Shown in pieces: positions 51,781-64,000 of a stretch of 64,000 nucleotides of DNA. The stretch is from NCBI GenBank assembly GCA_023846275.1, contig CM043874.1:21447130-21511129 (forward strand), given 5' to 3'. Under the pieces are notes generated by a model. The model was not told where the DNA came from and searched no databases. It saw only the letters and a program-made list of their open reading frames with translations. This DNA is from Vanilla planifolia. Taxonomy: Eukaryota; Streptophyta; Magnoliopsida; Asparagales; Orchidaceae. Position 1 is the stretch's first letter; each line of letters opens with the position of its first letter. The position numbers were made by a program, and so were the translations under genes.

Positions 51781-52800
51781 TGAATCTTAAATCTTCTAAA
51801 TTTTGTTATATCATACTTATATGATACTTAACTTTGCATTATATAATTGGTTAAATCTTATGTCATCTATACTTATTTATATTGATTGTATTGATATGAT
51901 TCATTTTTTTAGACATGTAGAATCCATTTTTACTTAGTCAACTCAAGCATTCTTCCATCATCATACTTATAAAATTCCTTTATCATGTATGATATAAGTT
52001 CTTTTTATATCATAACACGATGCAATTATTCACATGATCATACTTATATGTTTATACTTATTACAATATATGATTTGTTCATCCATTACTCACTTATCAT
52101 ATTTAATTGAATGTTTTCTTCTCATTTAATCATACTTATACATTCTCTGCTTTCATACTTTTATAATATTGTTTGCTTGTTCGTATGTATTAATAGTCTT
52201 GTATGATAACGTGGTTGTCCCTATGCACTCTTTAGCTAGTTTTTATGTTTGTTCACATTTCTGCCAAGTTATCCTTTCTCTCTTACTTGATTATATCGTA
52301 TGGTATTTTTTAGTAATACTATATGATAAAATCCTTATTACTTAGTTTTTCACTCATTCTACTCATAATACCAATGTACTGACTACAATATATTCTACCT
52401 ATATGGATTTTCTTATCATACTTGTGTGATGATTAGTTGACTTCTGTAGTAATTATGCACTATTGTATTTGCATGTTGTCATAATTGTACTTGTATGATA
52501 TAATTTTATCCTATGAATCTGTTTACTTAATTGATTCTTTTACTCGATAGTATTGTATGATTCTATGATGTCATATTGTATCATATCATCATATCTTAAA
52601 GTTTGAAAACATTATTTAAAATTTATAGAAAAGTTTTTTAAAATTTTCAAAATATATGTAAATTAAAATCATTTTTTAACTTTTTTCTTTTATGATCATT
52701 AATCATTTTAATATCACATATTTTTAAAATAAATTATCTCATTTTTGTAATATTATAATTCTCCCTCTTTATAAAAATTTTATCTTTAAAATTTAGATTA
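51780..52800 (-). mobile_element. Fossil LTR with adjacent polypurine tract, Ty3/gypsy style (probable)
   Basis: On the minus strand, AAATTTTAAAGATAAAATTT followed by TTATAAAGAGGGAGAA at about 52790-52755 resembles the decayed end of a plant gypsy pol frame plus polypurine tract (AAATTTCGAGGACGAAATTT...AAGGGGGGGAGAA). TTATAATATTAC, like an LTR start, comes next. The LTR side (about 52755 down to 51780) is packed with GTATGAT/ATCATAC words, as in the segment at 38.9-39.6 kb. No coding domain is recognisable. Old and broken. Confidence 0.45.
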
Positions 52801-55800
52801 ATCATATGCATATTTTTTTTTATTTTTATCAATTTATATTCTAAAATTGAATCACTTGTTTTTCATTTAACAAAAATATTAATTCTTTCAAAAATCATCA
52901 TACATATTTCATTCTTGATTGCAATTTTTATTTATTATATAAGATAAAAATTTCTTTCATACATCGAATATTCTTTTAATATTAATTTATCTTTAACATA
53001 TATCATATGAATATTCACAATTATATCACAAATGACAACAAGGATTTTATAATTCTTTCTCCTACTTCATTTTGATGATTTTTTTTATATATATTATATT
53101 GTATAGTCCTTATTTTCATACTATATATAAATCCATGCTATTCTTCATTTGCAAAATTGTCTCGTCTAATTCGACATTTTTCACACTCTCTCTCTCTATA
53201 ATCATACCAATATGTTATAGTTTTTTTTCTATATTATACCATTCCACATAGTCACCCATATTCATTATTTGCCTGATCCAATTTATCACTTGCTTAAGGC
53301 ATTGTATTAATACAATTTTTCAAATTGTATTGTACTATTCTTTTTAGCCTTCTCATTTATTCCTTATTTATTTACTTATTTGAAAAATATTTATACATAA
53401 ATTTTTCGTATATGCCTTATTTTTATTATTATATTTATTATTATTCTATATTGAGATATTATTTATATGTAAAAATTCCCTATTGAGCTTCATAAAATTC
53501 ACTTGTTTGTAGTATAAATATGTTACAAATATAAAGAGAAAGAGAAATCAAAATAACATGTGAGTTCGATTTTATACTTTTGAGACATATTTTAGATATT
53601 ATGATACTAAATATATTTTGATGCTATATTTGAGATATTCTCACTTAAATCATATAGTATGTATATGTGTGTGGTTACCATTTTTACTATTATATGTCTC
53701 GAGATAATAATTATTTGACTTTGAGAAATAATTTTGAAAACTAAGTTTTATTATTATCCTTACTTAGGTAGATTATTTATGCCTTCTATTTGAGTATATA
53801 TTTTGATTTGTCATGATTTGTATAATCATATTATCTAACATAAAATACAAACAAAACTTAACATTAAAAGTGGGTGAATGTATTGATACTATTTGGACTA
53901 TCTTGATGATTTCTTCATATTGCCCTCGACATATTGTTCGTATTTAAGTGATATCTTAATATAATTTTGAGTAACAAATTATAATATATAAAAATATTAT
54001 TGAACTCTTAAAACTATTAAGCTTAATATATGAGAAACTATGCATTCTAATTTATGATTGATGCCGGCTATTTTGTTTATACAAGCCTCGGTTCCCTTTT
54101 TAAAAATCATTCTTTCTTTTGTTTTCGATATTTCTTAAGTCCACAGCACTAAAGAATGCTCAAACGCACATCAACATTAACTATTTATATATTTATTTAT
54201 ATTTTTTTAAACCAACGTGGCTAGTCTGATCCAGCAAGTAGGCTCACGAAGGTGCAAGCAAGAAGCAATCTTGTTTCCTTTTGACGGACCTTTCTACTTG
54301 GCTCGGCATTTAACCACATTCGAACCATTTGTGGGCCGAAGAGACCTGCATCTGCCAAATGGCATTTGTTTAATTTGTTGTTTAGGTGTTTCTCTCCCGT
54401 CGTTTTAGAGAAACCTCATCTTATATGGGTTAACTAAGGCTGGTTAAGAGGAACTTGCGTTCACACGTTTCCCACATGATGCGGACTCTAACACTTCTCT
54501 TACATGTGGCTGGAATTTGGGATAATTAAACGGTTTTCTGTCATTAGTCCATAAAGATTGATATTTACAAAGCTGTTGTTTGGGTATAAGCCGAATCGAA
54601 TCGGCTATTTGAACCGGTTGACTGCTGCTAAATGAGATAATTATTTTATTTTTATTATGAAACTTTAAAAATACGTTAATTATTTTTATTTAAATATGGA
54701 TAATGCCTTTCAGAAATATTGATGTTAAAACATGTGATTTGAATAAAAATAAAATAGAAATAGATATAAACAAAGTTGATTTTTGTCTTTTTTTTGGATT
54801 AATAAATAATGTAAAAATATATAATAATTATTACGGCAATCAAAAAATGCTTAATTTGTACCAAATATCTATACAATCATGTAAATCATTCATTTTCATG
54901 AAAGTAAGCAAAATTGATCATATCCAAGACTTGATCACAAAATTAAAAATCCACTTGCTTTAATTTGACAACCATTTTTGAAAATTAATTCTTTTGTTTA
55001 CATATTAAATTATATATTTTATCTTCTCTATTTTTCTCTCTCATAAAAACATTATTTATCATTTCTCACCCTTCACTTTATTCTTCCTTCATATCTCTAT
55101 GCTCTCATCCTTTCCTTCCCAAGGTTTATTCCTTAATATCATTCTGTGGACTATTATATGCTCGATTGTTAAAGCATTTAACAAACTTTTTTTTCATTGT
55201 TAAACAATATTCTTTTGTTGTTTGTAATAATTACTTTAGAATCAACTTCAAAAGTATGTATCGATTATTAATCGTTAATTCATTTATCATTAATTTTGGT
55301 TAATTTTATATCTTAAAAATTTTATCTTTAATTGAACAGTTATTGGCATATGATTTAATAAAAAGAGAGTGAATTATTAAGAATAATAATTTTGATTTTT
55401 TAACAAATATTAAAAAATATTTTAATATAATTATTTTAATAATATCAAGAAAATCTTTATAAGTGATTTTATGTAATTTTTAATTTTATTTTGAAAACAT
55501 GCTAATTTTTAATAATAAATTTTAATAAAGAAAATATGAAATAATAAAGTCAACAAAAATTTAAAAGTTTATTAATGATTTTTAAATGATTCAACTTAAA
55601 GTCAAGCTAAAGTCCAACCATGACAAAAAAATAGGAATAAATAAAACAAAATCAATATAAACATTTTATGAAAAAATAGGTAGATTAAACTCTCACAATA
55701 ACAAAATAAAAAAATAGACTATAATTTTCTTACAATAAAATAAAATTTGTAACAAAAGAAAAGAATTTGATAACATAAAATTGAAAGTAATACCAACAAA

Positions 55801-56534
55801 ACTCTTATTCTTAAAGAAATGCTTAACAATGCATAAGTATTTTAATTGAACCAATTTAGAATAAAAAATTGAGAACTTAGATTATTTAAGAAGAAAGTAG
55901 AATTTGAAGTTTGAAGATTGAAAGACGTAGCGAATAGAAGTGATCATGAGCACCGACTATTTGTGGCTTGAATGACTTGGAAGTTTTCTTATAGTTTTAT
56001 CAAAATTTCATAAAAAAGTTTATCAATGAGTTACATTCAAAAAATCATTTACTCATAAACATTTTTTAATGATTAAATATAATTACAAAATAGACCAAAA
56101 TAATCATTAGTATTTATTTTAATTAATAGAATTTTAGTGTGGTTTTTTAATTAAAAAGTTAAGTGTCATTTAAAGAAAAGTTAATGGTTAGAGAATAATG
56201 ACAAAAATAACCATTACACAAAGAGCCAAACATTCAAAAGGGTTTTGGATTATTCGATCATGAATACAATGCAATCAAAAGGTTAGATCTAAATGACGCT
56301 GTTTAGAAAAGAGGATATTATTTAGACCATTAGATCTCAATTATGATATGACAGATGGATCAGGATTTACATTTATTTGAAAATTAATTTACATATGCAA
56401 GAGTGATGCCCCAATCCAACACATCTCCATCCAAGTTTTGGATTGATTCTAGACTTGATCATTATAGCAAACATGTTCAAGAGTATTGCACTGGCCCAAT
56501 ATTTAAGGTATAAGTTTAGAGTATTTAAGTCATG
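52801..56534. other. AT-rich region with one GC-richer patch
   Basis: No gene is supported. At 54190-54640 the sequence is GC-richer, with a 63-codon frame at 54217-54408 that has no recognisable family. It may be a relic of a gene or element. The remainder, including the 86-codon frame at 54703-54963, is AT-rich and low-complexity. Confidence 0.5.
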
Positions 56535-56943
56535 TAAAATTAGATTTTTTCTAAAGATAAGATTAGAGATAAGATTACTTGTCAGATAATTAAGGTTAAA
56601 TAGATCAAAGTTTTAAAAATCTAAATATTTTTTTAAGTAGTTAATTTAAATAAAAGTTTTTTTATATTTTGTTTGAATGGTTTTAATCAAGATTAACATA
56701 CTAATAAAAAAATAAAATACTTGACATTAAACTCAAAATAAATTTCTTGATGATCTATCACTCCAATCAAAAAGATTTTATGGGATCTAATATTTGCTCA
56801 TCTTCTTCTTTAACTTATAAATATGAGTAACAACTATCTAAAATTTAATAATTTATTTAAATAAATTTATTAAAAATACTTATGATTTATTATCATCAAA
56901 TAAAATATCATGATTAATAGTTAATAACACAATAGTTATAACC
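56535..56943. repeat. Dispersed repeat, copy 2
   Basis: Aligns with 33950-34367 in the same orientation, with many substitutions and small gaps. Non-coding. It lies about 600-800 bases upstream of the ORF1 region of the second LINE. Confidence 0.75.
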
Positions 56944-57737
56944 TTCTATTTCAAGCCATCCCATATATTTAATGATCCCCTTTCAACTATCTTATACTAT
57001 GCTTTATTTCTATTTGACATAATAATATCATATAACTAATACATGCTTTGCTACTCTTAATAGTAAACTTGCATAATAAGCATCCAAATTCATAATTCCA
57101 ATCAAAAGAATGCATATCTAAATATTTTGTCATAAATGGCCACTTTCATCAAATCCACTTGAGTAATTAAAGCCTAAACTTATTTCCTCTCAAAATATAT
57201 CTCATATAAGCTCGGGACATGTACAAATAATCTATCATATTAGCATGACTTTATTATGATATTGTAGTTTGATCATTTGCTCAATAATACTTTTATGATC
57301 ACTAAGATATGTTCTATGTAATCATAATAGCTACATTATATAGTATGAAATAATATATCAAATTTGTACAATCCATTCTTTATCAAAGATCTCTTCAATT
57401 ATTGAAGAACTAAATGTATTCATATTATTATACAAACATGATATCTATATTGTATAAGTACGAACATTCATTTGTTAAGCTTTAATATCATCAGTCTACA
57501 TTAACATAAATAAAATGCAAGTATAGTCTAGTGATTGTCTTCATCTTTCCTTTTGGATAGGCGACAGGCAATGTGTGACGAGCGATGATTTGTATGGGTA
57601 AATCGAGCACACATGATGGGATTACAGTATGGGTTTCAATGTTAGCTCACTTTAGAAGTAATCATAATAGTACTTTTACACCATAACTCTAACATTTAAT
57701 TGATAATCTATGTGACTTGAATCAATGCTAAGTTTGG

Positions 57738-58375
57738 GTGCCTCCCTCCCATAATCATTCATTTGTCAAGATCTTGGGTGGCTTAATTGAGTATTCATTG
57801 ATTAGAATTAAATCTCCTTTTATTTACAAAGGAGAATTAGAAATTATTTTAGATGAAGAAGAAATTAGGAAAATGGTTGCTTCATTCAAGTTGGCTCTAA
57901 TAAGAATATTTTTGTATGATAGTCCTAATATGGAGATTATTAGAAAAAACATTCAATAAAATTAATTTTCAAAGTGAGGTTAGGGTCGAATCACTATATA
58001 CCTTGTATGTACTAATTGGGTTTAAGAAGGAGAACGCTTTCCTTACTATTGGCTGCATAAGCTATGGAATGTGACCGACTTTCAAATATGCATCTTTAAA
58101 TGGAACTTTAATTTTCATCTTAATATGGAGTCATCTTGGTATCTAATATGGGTTTATTTTCAACACTTGCTCATTCATTTATTTGAAAAGGTGGCACTAC
58201 ATTCCATAGCATCTACAATTGGAATTTTGCTTAAGGTGGATGTTCTGACTTTGAATCTAAGCCATCTAAGCATGGCCAAAGTTTGCATAGATGTTGATTT
58301 AGTAAAGAATTTGTCAAAGCAAATTAGAATCATTCACAATCCTTTGCTAAAGCCCATTCTCTGATGATTATGCTA
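57738..58375 (+). pseudogene. LINE ORF1 (DUF4283-type RNA-binding protein), broken
   Basis: Two consecutive pieces in different frames match plant LINE ORF1. The first, 57738-57959, includes the DUF4283 start EEEIRKMVASFKLALIRIF. The second, from about 58068, includes ICIFKWNFNFHLNMESSWYL, VYFQHLLIHLFEKVALHSIA, GILLKVDVLTLNLSHLSMAK and VCIDVDLVK. These correspond to the family's W-P-F-xVES-VWVxFPxLPxHLF...IGxPLxVD...SRPSxARVCVEVDL order. A frameshift and stops lie between the pieces. The CCHC knuckle that usually follows was not seen. Confidence 0.82.
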
Positions 58376-58899
58376 TAATAAAGAAAGGCTTCAAGTATGC
58401 AAAAGATGACTCTATGTTTGACTTAGAAGCTTTTGAAAAACATAGTCAAGAAATCTGATTTTCAAACGTTAAAGAAATTTAGTAATTTTTAATTTCATTA
58501 AAGAGAAATAAACTTGAGCTTAATTTCATTTATCGTGGTGAATTCACTCCTGGACAAACAAAAAGATAAAAAAGAAGAACTAAGGGGATAGGTCTCAAAT
58601 CAATCCGAAGGGGACTCGTAAAATTTTGAAATCAATACATATTATGGATCAATCATTAATCAATTGATAACACTGTAATATGAAACATAAGAGAAGTCAT
58701 AAATATAAGAAAATTTTCCTACTTCAAACACATAATTTTTTTCAACAATATAACACTTGTAGCTCTATTAGAACTAATAGCTCAAGAGGAGAAGCTTCCC
58801 AACTGAGCTACTATACTAGTTTTTGATCACTTCACTAGAAATTCAACGAACAAAATTTGGATAGTCTAGAAAGATAATATACAATGTGATAGACTACAT

Positions 58900-61690
58900 G
58901 ATGATGAGTAATGTGTTCACCTTCACATTACAAAACTTAAAAATCAAATGTCTACAAACTATATATTTGTGTATGCAAAATGTACTAGCATAAAGAGAAG
59001 GGTGTTAGGGAATAACTTAACTTTAATTGCACAAAATAAAAAATGCCAATGGTTAGTTGGGAAAGATTTTAATTTCACTGCTTTCATGAATGAACACAAA
59101 TGCTCTTCCATCCCCTCCTTGGCTGTCTCATGAATTTATAGGTTGCATAAGCCAATGTGGCCTGAAAGATTTTTATTTTACAAGCTCAACTTTACTTAGG
59201 TTGGAAAAAAAGAAAATGAGTTTGGAAAAGGCTTAACAAGATGTTGGTAAATAAAAATTGGATGGAACAATATCCTATAACAAATGTACAACACCTTGAC
59301 AGAATGAGATATGATCCCTCCCCTCTATTATTGCAACACCTTAAAGCATAGAAAGTTGAACCTAAATAGTTCAAGTACCAAAACATGTGGTCTACACATC
59401 CAACTTTTTATAGTGGTGGAACATAATTGGTCAACTCTAACATATCTTTCTAGCATGTTAGCTTTTACTTTCGAACTAAGAAGACTAAAGGAATGCCTTA
59501 AATAATGGAACAAAAATACTTTTGGTGATATTTTCCAAGAGATCTAAAGAGTAGAAGAGATGGTTAAGGATAGAGAAAAGAAGTTTCAAGCAAGTAAATT
59601 AGAGAAAGATAGGATGAAGTTAAATATAGCAAACCATCAGCTCATCAAAGAAATAAAGAAGAGATCTATTAGGAACAAAATATTGGAACTTGTTGGATCA
59701 AAGAAGGAGAGAAAAACACCAAATTCTTTCATGTGTTATTTAAGGACAAAAGGGCAAAGAACAACATTACTAAGATTAAAGATTCAAATGGATAATTGAT
59801 TTTTGGATAAGAGAAAGTACAATAAGCAACCTTGTAATTTTTTAGAGACCTATCCTCAAAAAAAAGGAAGAATTATGATGAAGAAAGCTTAAGCAACATA
59901 CCAAAATTAATAACTAAGTTAACTTAAAATTTGAAAAAAAAAGAATGAAAATGGAGGAGATGAAAGAAGTGATGTTTCAATGAGAGAAAGATAATGCATT
60001 GATGATAGAAAGATTTAATGACTATTTGTTTACATAGTGTTGAGATGTCATAGCATTTGATGTACTTGATGTTATAGTGGATTTCATTATTAGAAGTCTA
60101 ACTCCTAGGGGATTGCTAACTCTAACATAGTGCTTATTCTTAAAATTGAAAACCCTAGGTCTTTTGAAGACATTAAGCCAATTTATGTGTATAGCTTTTC
60201 AAAAAAGATATTAAGAAAATTGTTGAGGAATAAACTTTATAAAATACTTCCAAAGATTATCTCCCCTAGTAAGCTAGAGTCATAAAAGAAAGAGAGATCA
60301 CCAAGAACATATTAATAGCTTAAGAATCAATGGGTTCTCTCACTAATAAGGTCAGAGGTAAGAATTGCATTATCAAACTTAACATTAAAAATGTGTTTGA
60401 TAGCTTATCTTGGGAATTCATGAACGAGATACTAGTAAAGCTCAACTTTTCAAATCAATTAAATGTTTTAATTAGCGATATCACAAGAAGTTCATGGCTA
60501 TCAATTATTATTAATGAGTTTTCTCATGGTTACTTTCAACTAATAAGAAGAATAAAGCAAGATAATCCTATTTCTCCATTTCTCTTTATAATATCAATGA
60601 AGGCTTTTACTAAGGTATTAAAGAGTGAATATTAAATAGAATAATATTACATTATGCAACATCTTAGTTATGCAGATGATATTATCACCTTTAATAGAGG
60701 GGATATGAGATCTTCAAAATACATTAACAAATTCCCAAAAAGATTCCAAGGTATAATAGGATTGTAGCTAAATTCACAAAAGAGCAAATTCTACATTACC
60801 AAAACCATGAAGATAATATCAACTAAAAAGATAATGGAAGTCATGGGTTTTAACCAAGGTTCTCTTCCCATAACATATATATGATGCCTTATGTTCACTA
60901 GCAAAAAGAAGCAATGTATTTCTAATAATTAATTGAAAAATTACACAACAAGATGGTCAACTAGAAGAAAATATTTTAACCATGGACAATAAAATTATAC
61001 TAGTAAAGCATGTCCTAAATTCTATCCTAGCATACGCAGTTATAACAATACATCCCCTAATTCAAATCTTAAATGGAGTTGAAAGCATTATGAATGAATT
61101 CTTATAGAGGAATTTTGATAACACTTATAGGTACCACTGGATGGACTGGGACAAAGTATGTGGCCCATTGAAGTAGAATGGATTAGGATTGAGCAAACTA
61201 AAAGACATCATGATGACATAACAAATCTAAGTTAGAAAACGTTAACTGAGCAATTGCTCTGGGTGACTTTCACAAAGGAAAAATACTTGAATGGAAATCA
61301 AATTATCAATATGTTAAATATATAGAAATGCAAGAAAAATACTAGAGCTTTGGTGTCAGCACTCATACATAAATCTCCACATCATGCATGCACTTTTGGA
61401 CTCCTAATAATTATGGAACTTTTAATTCACATTTGACATGGAATTAAATAAGACATAAGTTATATAAACGAAAATTGATGAAAATGATATAGAATGGACA
61501 ATTTTGTACCAAAATCTCATTGTTGGTTTGGAAGATACTAAACAAGCTAATGCCCTTCCTAAAGCAACTGAAGAGGCTCAATATTCAACTGGTTTCAAAA
61601 TGCTCCCACTATCATAATAAAGATTTCATTAATCATGCCTTCATAAGTCAAATTACTTGGTTTGTTTTTCCAAATATTTAATAATTTAGT
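58900..61690 (+). pseudogene. LINE ORF2 (endonuclease-reverse transcriptase), broken
   Basis: The endonuclease part reads YIFVYAKCTSIKRRVL and then WLVGKDFN (59050-59073), NWMEQYPITNVQHLDRMRYD (near 59260) and WNKNTFGDIFQEI (near 59510). WIKEGEKNTKFFH follows near 59690. The reverse transcriptase has KLNIKNVFDSLSWEFM, IRRIKQDNPISPFLFIISMK (60330-60635) and the catalytic box YADD (60669-60680). A thumb/zf-RVT-like part extends to about 61690. The catalytic aspartates are kept, but several frame changes and stops separate the parts. Not functional. Confidence 0.88.
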
Positions 61691-61700
61691 TGTAAAAAAT

Positions 61701-62450
61701 TTTAAAAATAACAACACTCTAAACAATTAGTAGAAACAAATCTCTTGCAATCTAATATGTTATGAAGTTATGCAAATTACATCAATATTAATATGTTGAA
61801 ATATTTAGAAAATAATAAAAAGTTGTTTAACAAAACTTACAAGTCTCAGAAAACCATCATAAATAATATCACTAGCTAATGTCATAATAAATTCAAATAT
61901 TTTCCTTTAATGTTGACTATGCAAGGGGATAAAATGTAAGTACTGATGGGTTCGATTTTTCTTTTAAACAAATGAAAATTAAAATGTGTGAAGTGGTTTA
62001 TTGGAGTTATCTACTTATCTTGTTGCTCAATGTTCAATAGAGGTGGCTTCATTGTTAGCTATCGAGAAAGGATTAAATTAGTGCAATTGTAGGCAATATA
62101 ACAAAACTTAGATTAATCTTGATTGTATTACATTAATTAAAATGATCCAAAGAATCTTAAAATCTTATTAAAGAATTATTGATTCCATTTAAAAATATAA
62201 GATAATATATATGAATCTATTTGTGAATTAGAAAGTGACCTACAATGATAGAAATAAAACAGCTTGAAGCGTCAACAAAATTGTAAGGAAATTGAACAAA
62301 CTCTAACTTGGGATGTCCTCAGCATCTCATCTCAATGTAGGAACATTACAAACATGTAAAAAAGCCCTATTACCTTATATTCTTTTTGTTATAACCGGTA
62401 AAATATTATATGTTTAATCTTCAATAATTCAATTGTGGCTTGGATGATTT
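61701..62450. other. AT-rich sequence without supported features
   Basis: No gene is supported. May include LINE 3' sequence. Confidence 0.5.
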
Positions 62451-62454
62451 CAGA

Positions 62455-64000
62455 TCGACAGTAGGATGAGCCAGGAGCTCAATTGGAGGCTGTTGGAATT
62501 TCTGAAATTTTATGGGGATTTTTCGGAGCACCGAGGAAATTTTTAAGTAATTTTCCCTGTTTAATTGGATTTTTGGAAATTCGAAAATCTATTTAAATCG
62601 GTCCATTAGATTTTTAAACAGGAATTTGGTTTTTACCGCGCGTGAACCAGACCGGAGCGGTTCAGCGAAGGCGGGGGCGGTTCGCCGAGTGCGTTTGCGC
62701 GTGCAGTTGGATAAGCCGCGGATAAGCGGATCGGACGGACGAGAACAGCGGTGGAGATTAACCTGCTGATCGGGGTTAAGCGGCGTTATTAGAAGGTCAA
62801 CCGGCGCTTAATGGGTTCTTAACGGTTTATTACCGGTTTAAGCGGGGTATTTAACCGAAACTGTTCGGCTGTTAGGGTTTCGAGCGGTGGCCGGAGACGA
62901 AGTATTCGCGGCGAACGGAGATACTTTCCGGCAGCCTTTCAAGGGGCTTTTTGTACCTGGAGGTTCGCGGGACCGAGGAGAATCGATTGGTACCGGTTTC
63001 GTTCGGCGAGGAGCAGCGGTTGGTCGCGTGCGAGCTTCACCGTCGCCGGAGAAGAAAGGTAGGAAATTCAGATTTAAATTAGTTATTTAGCAAATTAAAA
63101 ATATGGATTATTTTGCAAATAGCTACCGGAGCATGCGGATTGTGGTTTTTGGAAATGATTAATGCAAATTATTGATTTAGCATTTTAGGGTTTTCGGAAA
63201 ATTATACCCGCCGAATTCGGAAATTTTACCGAGCATGTGTTGATTCGATTATGTGCTTTAATCATGTTAAGATAGTATCAAATGCTGAAATTTGTTTAAT
63301 TTCATAGATTGTTAAAATGGGGATCGAATGAAACTTCGGCGGAAATTTTGATTGAACCTTAGAAATTAGTGGCATTATTGAAACATTAGGATAGTACGAA
63401 CATCGGATTTTGTTTCTCCTTGATCTCGGTCGCCGGAAATCGACGGGGGAAACGGAATTTTCTCGGAGGAATCGTCGGCTAGGGTTTCGCGGGCGCCGGG
63501 CGGAGGAAGGAGATGGATTAGATTAATTACGGTTTAGTTAATTAAGTAATTGTAATTATTCAATATTTATTAATAATTAAATGCTAAACGTCGGCTGGAA
63601 ATTTGGATTAAATATTCGGCCGATGGGTTCTCGATTCAGCGCGAAGACCCGAACCGGTGGCGAGATCCGGTTCAGGAGATTCGGCGCAGACGAACGGCGC
63701 GGCGCGGAGGAAAATTAAATTTCGGAAATTAATCCGAATTTTCGGAAAAAGGATATATGTGGAATTTAAATTTTAATTCGAAAATTAATCCGAATTTTTG
63801 GAAAAAGGATATATGTGGAATTTAAATTTTATTCGGAAATTTATTCCGAATTTCGGAAAATGGATAAAGGGCGGAAATTGATTTTGGAATTTAAAAATTC
63901 CCTGAAGTGAGAAAAATGTGATTTTTGGAAATCACATAGCCAAGTTGAAATTGACTGTTGGAAATTATCCAAAAATTCAGTGCAGCTGGATTAGTTGGAA
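62455..64000 (+). mobile_element. GC- and CpG-rich LTR-like sequence, probably Ty3/gypsy, cut by the window edge
   Basis: From about 62455 the composition changes sharply. CGG/CCG-rich blocks (GCGTGAACCAGACCGGAGCG, GTTTCGAGCGGTGGCCGGAG) alternate with CGGAAATT/TTTTCGGAAA words. A TATA-like GGTATTTAACCG at about 62844 is followed by GGGTTTCG and a GTAGG possible donor at 63059, as in the promoter, leader and splice-donor part of plant gypsy LTRs. The 67-codon frame at 62887-63090 lies in that leader and is not supported as a host gene. CpG is well retained, so the insertion looks young. Whole or broken state cannot be judged because the element runs out of the window. Confidence 0.5.
63723..63871. 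repeat. Tandem repeat, 55-56-bp period
   Basis: Units start near 63723, 63779 and 63834, with cores ATTAATCCGAATTTTCGG and AAAAAGGATATATGTGGAAT. The first two copies are almost identical and the third is partial and diverged. It lies within the LTR-like sequence at the right end. Confidence 0.85.

Larger units (their letters stand above)
57540..61700 (+). mobile_element. L1-type LINE with ORF1 and ORF2, decayed but well ordered
   Basis: The plus strand carries both LINE frames in order over about 4 kb: a DUF4283-type ORF1 (57738-58375) and an ORF2 with endonuclease, reverse transcriptase and zf-RVT-like parts (58900-61690). Several stops and frameshifts interrupt both, so it is inactive. It is clearly better preserved than the LINE at 34.5-37.7 kb. 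The exact 5' end, target duplication and poly(A) tail were not found. The 57540-57737 stretch is less AT-biased and may be 5' UTR. Confidence 0.88.

Noticed and set aside
1-64000. CRISPR arrays, bacterial operons, riboswitches
   Set aside because: No regular direct repeats with unique spacers or prokaryotic gene organisation. The genes are split or plant-specific, so the DNA is plant nuclear.

Overview
This window looks like nuclear DNA of a flowering plant. The intergenic DNA is very AT-rich and full of decayed retroelements. Only four host protein-coding genes can be supported, and together they occupy a small part of the window. The OVATE gene and the serine acetyltransferase gene are GC-rich islands with many CpG codons in an AT-rich background. 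That bimodal pattern is common in monocots, so a non-grass monocot is my best guess, held with low confidence.

Layout. Positions 3230-5520 (-) hold a six-exon CCCH zinc-finger/LOTUS-like/RRM RNA-binding protein with a probable non-coding first exon near 6.0-6.07 kb. Positions 6.1-16.4 kb are gene-free and hold a 36-bp minisatellite, a long T-rich tract and a fossil LTR. Positions 16383-17396 (-) hold an intronless serine acetyltransferase. Positions 20683-31427 (-) appear to be one gene for plastid ribosomal protein S10: the last exon is certain, and two short 5' exons lie beyond an inferred 10.1-kb intron. That intron holds tandem duplications and a fossil fragment of plastid 23S rRNA. Positions 31.6-47.4 kb are gene-free, with a decayed L1-type LINE (34.5-37.7 kb), gypsy-like LTR fossils, a 620-bp TRIM-like element (43.3-44.0 kb) and a 219-bp-period duplication. 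Positions 47567-48274 (+) hold an OVATE family protein. Positions 48.3-62.4 kb are gene-free, with a second TRIM-like copy (50.0-50.6 kb), another LTR fossil and a better-preserved LINE with ORF1 and ORF2 (57.5-61.7 kb). From about 62.45 kb to the window edge is a GC- and CpG-rich LTR-like sequence that looks much younger than the other insertions.

The four genes have no evident operational link. Two products act in or may enter plastids: S10 in translation, and serine acetyltransferase in cysteine synthesis (compartment not settled). The other two are a putative RNA-binding regulator and a growth/transcription regulator.

The most interesting observations are the two-copy TRIM-like family with a matching ~70-bp internal segment, the very long S10 intron carrying plastid rRNA DNA, a ~410-bp dispersed repeat that precedes both LINEs in the same orientation, and an apparently shortened serine acetyltransferase tail.
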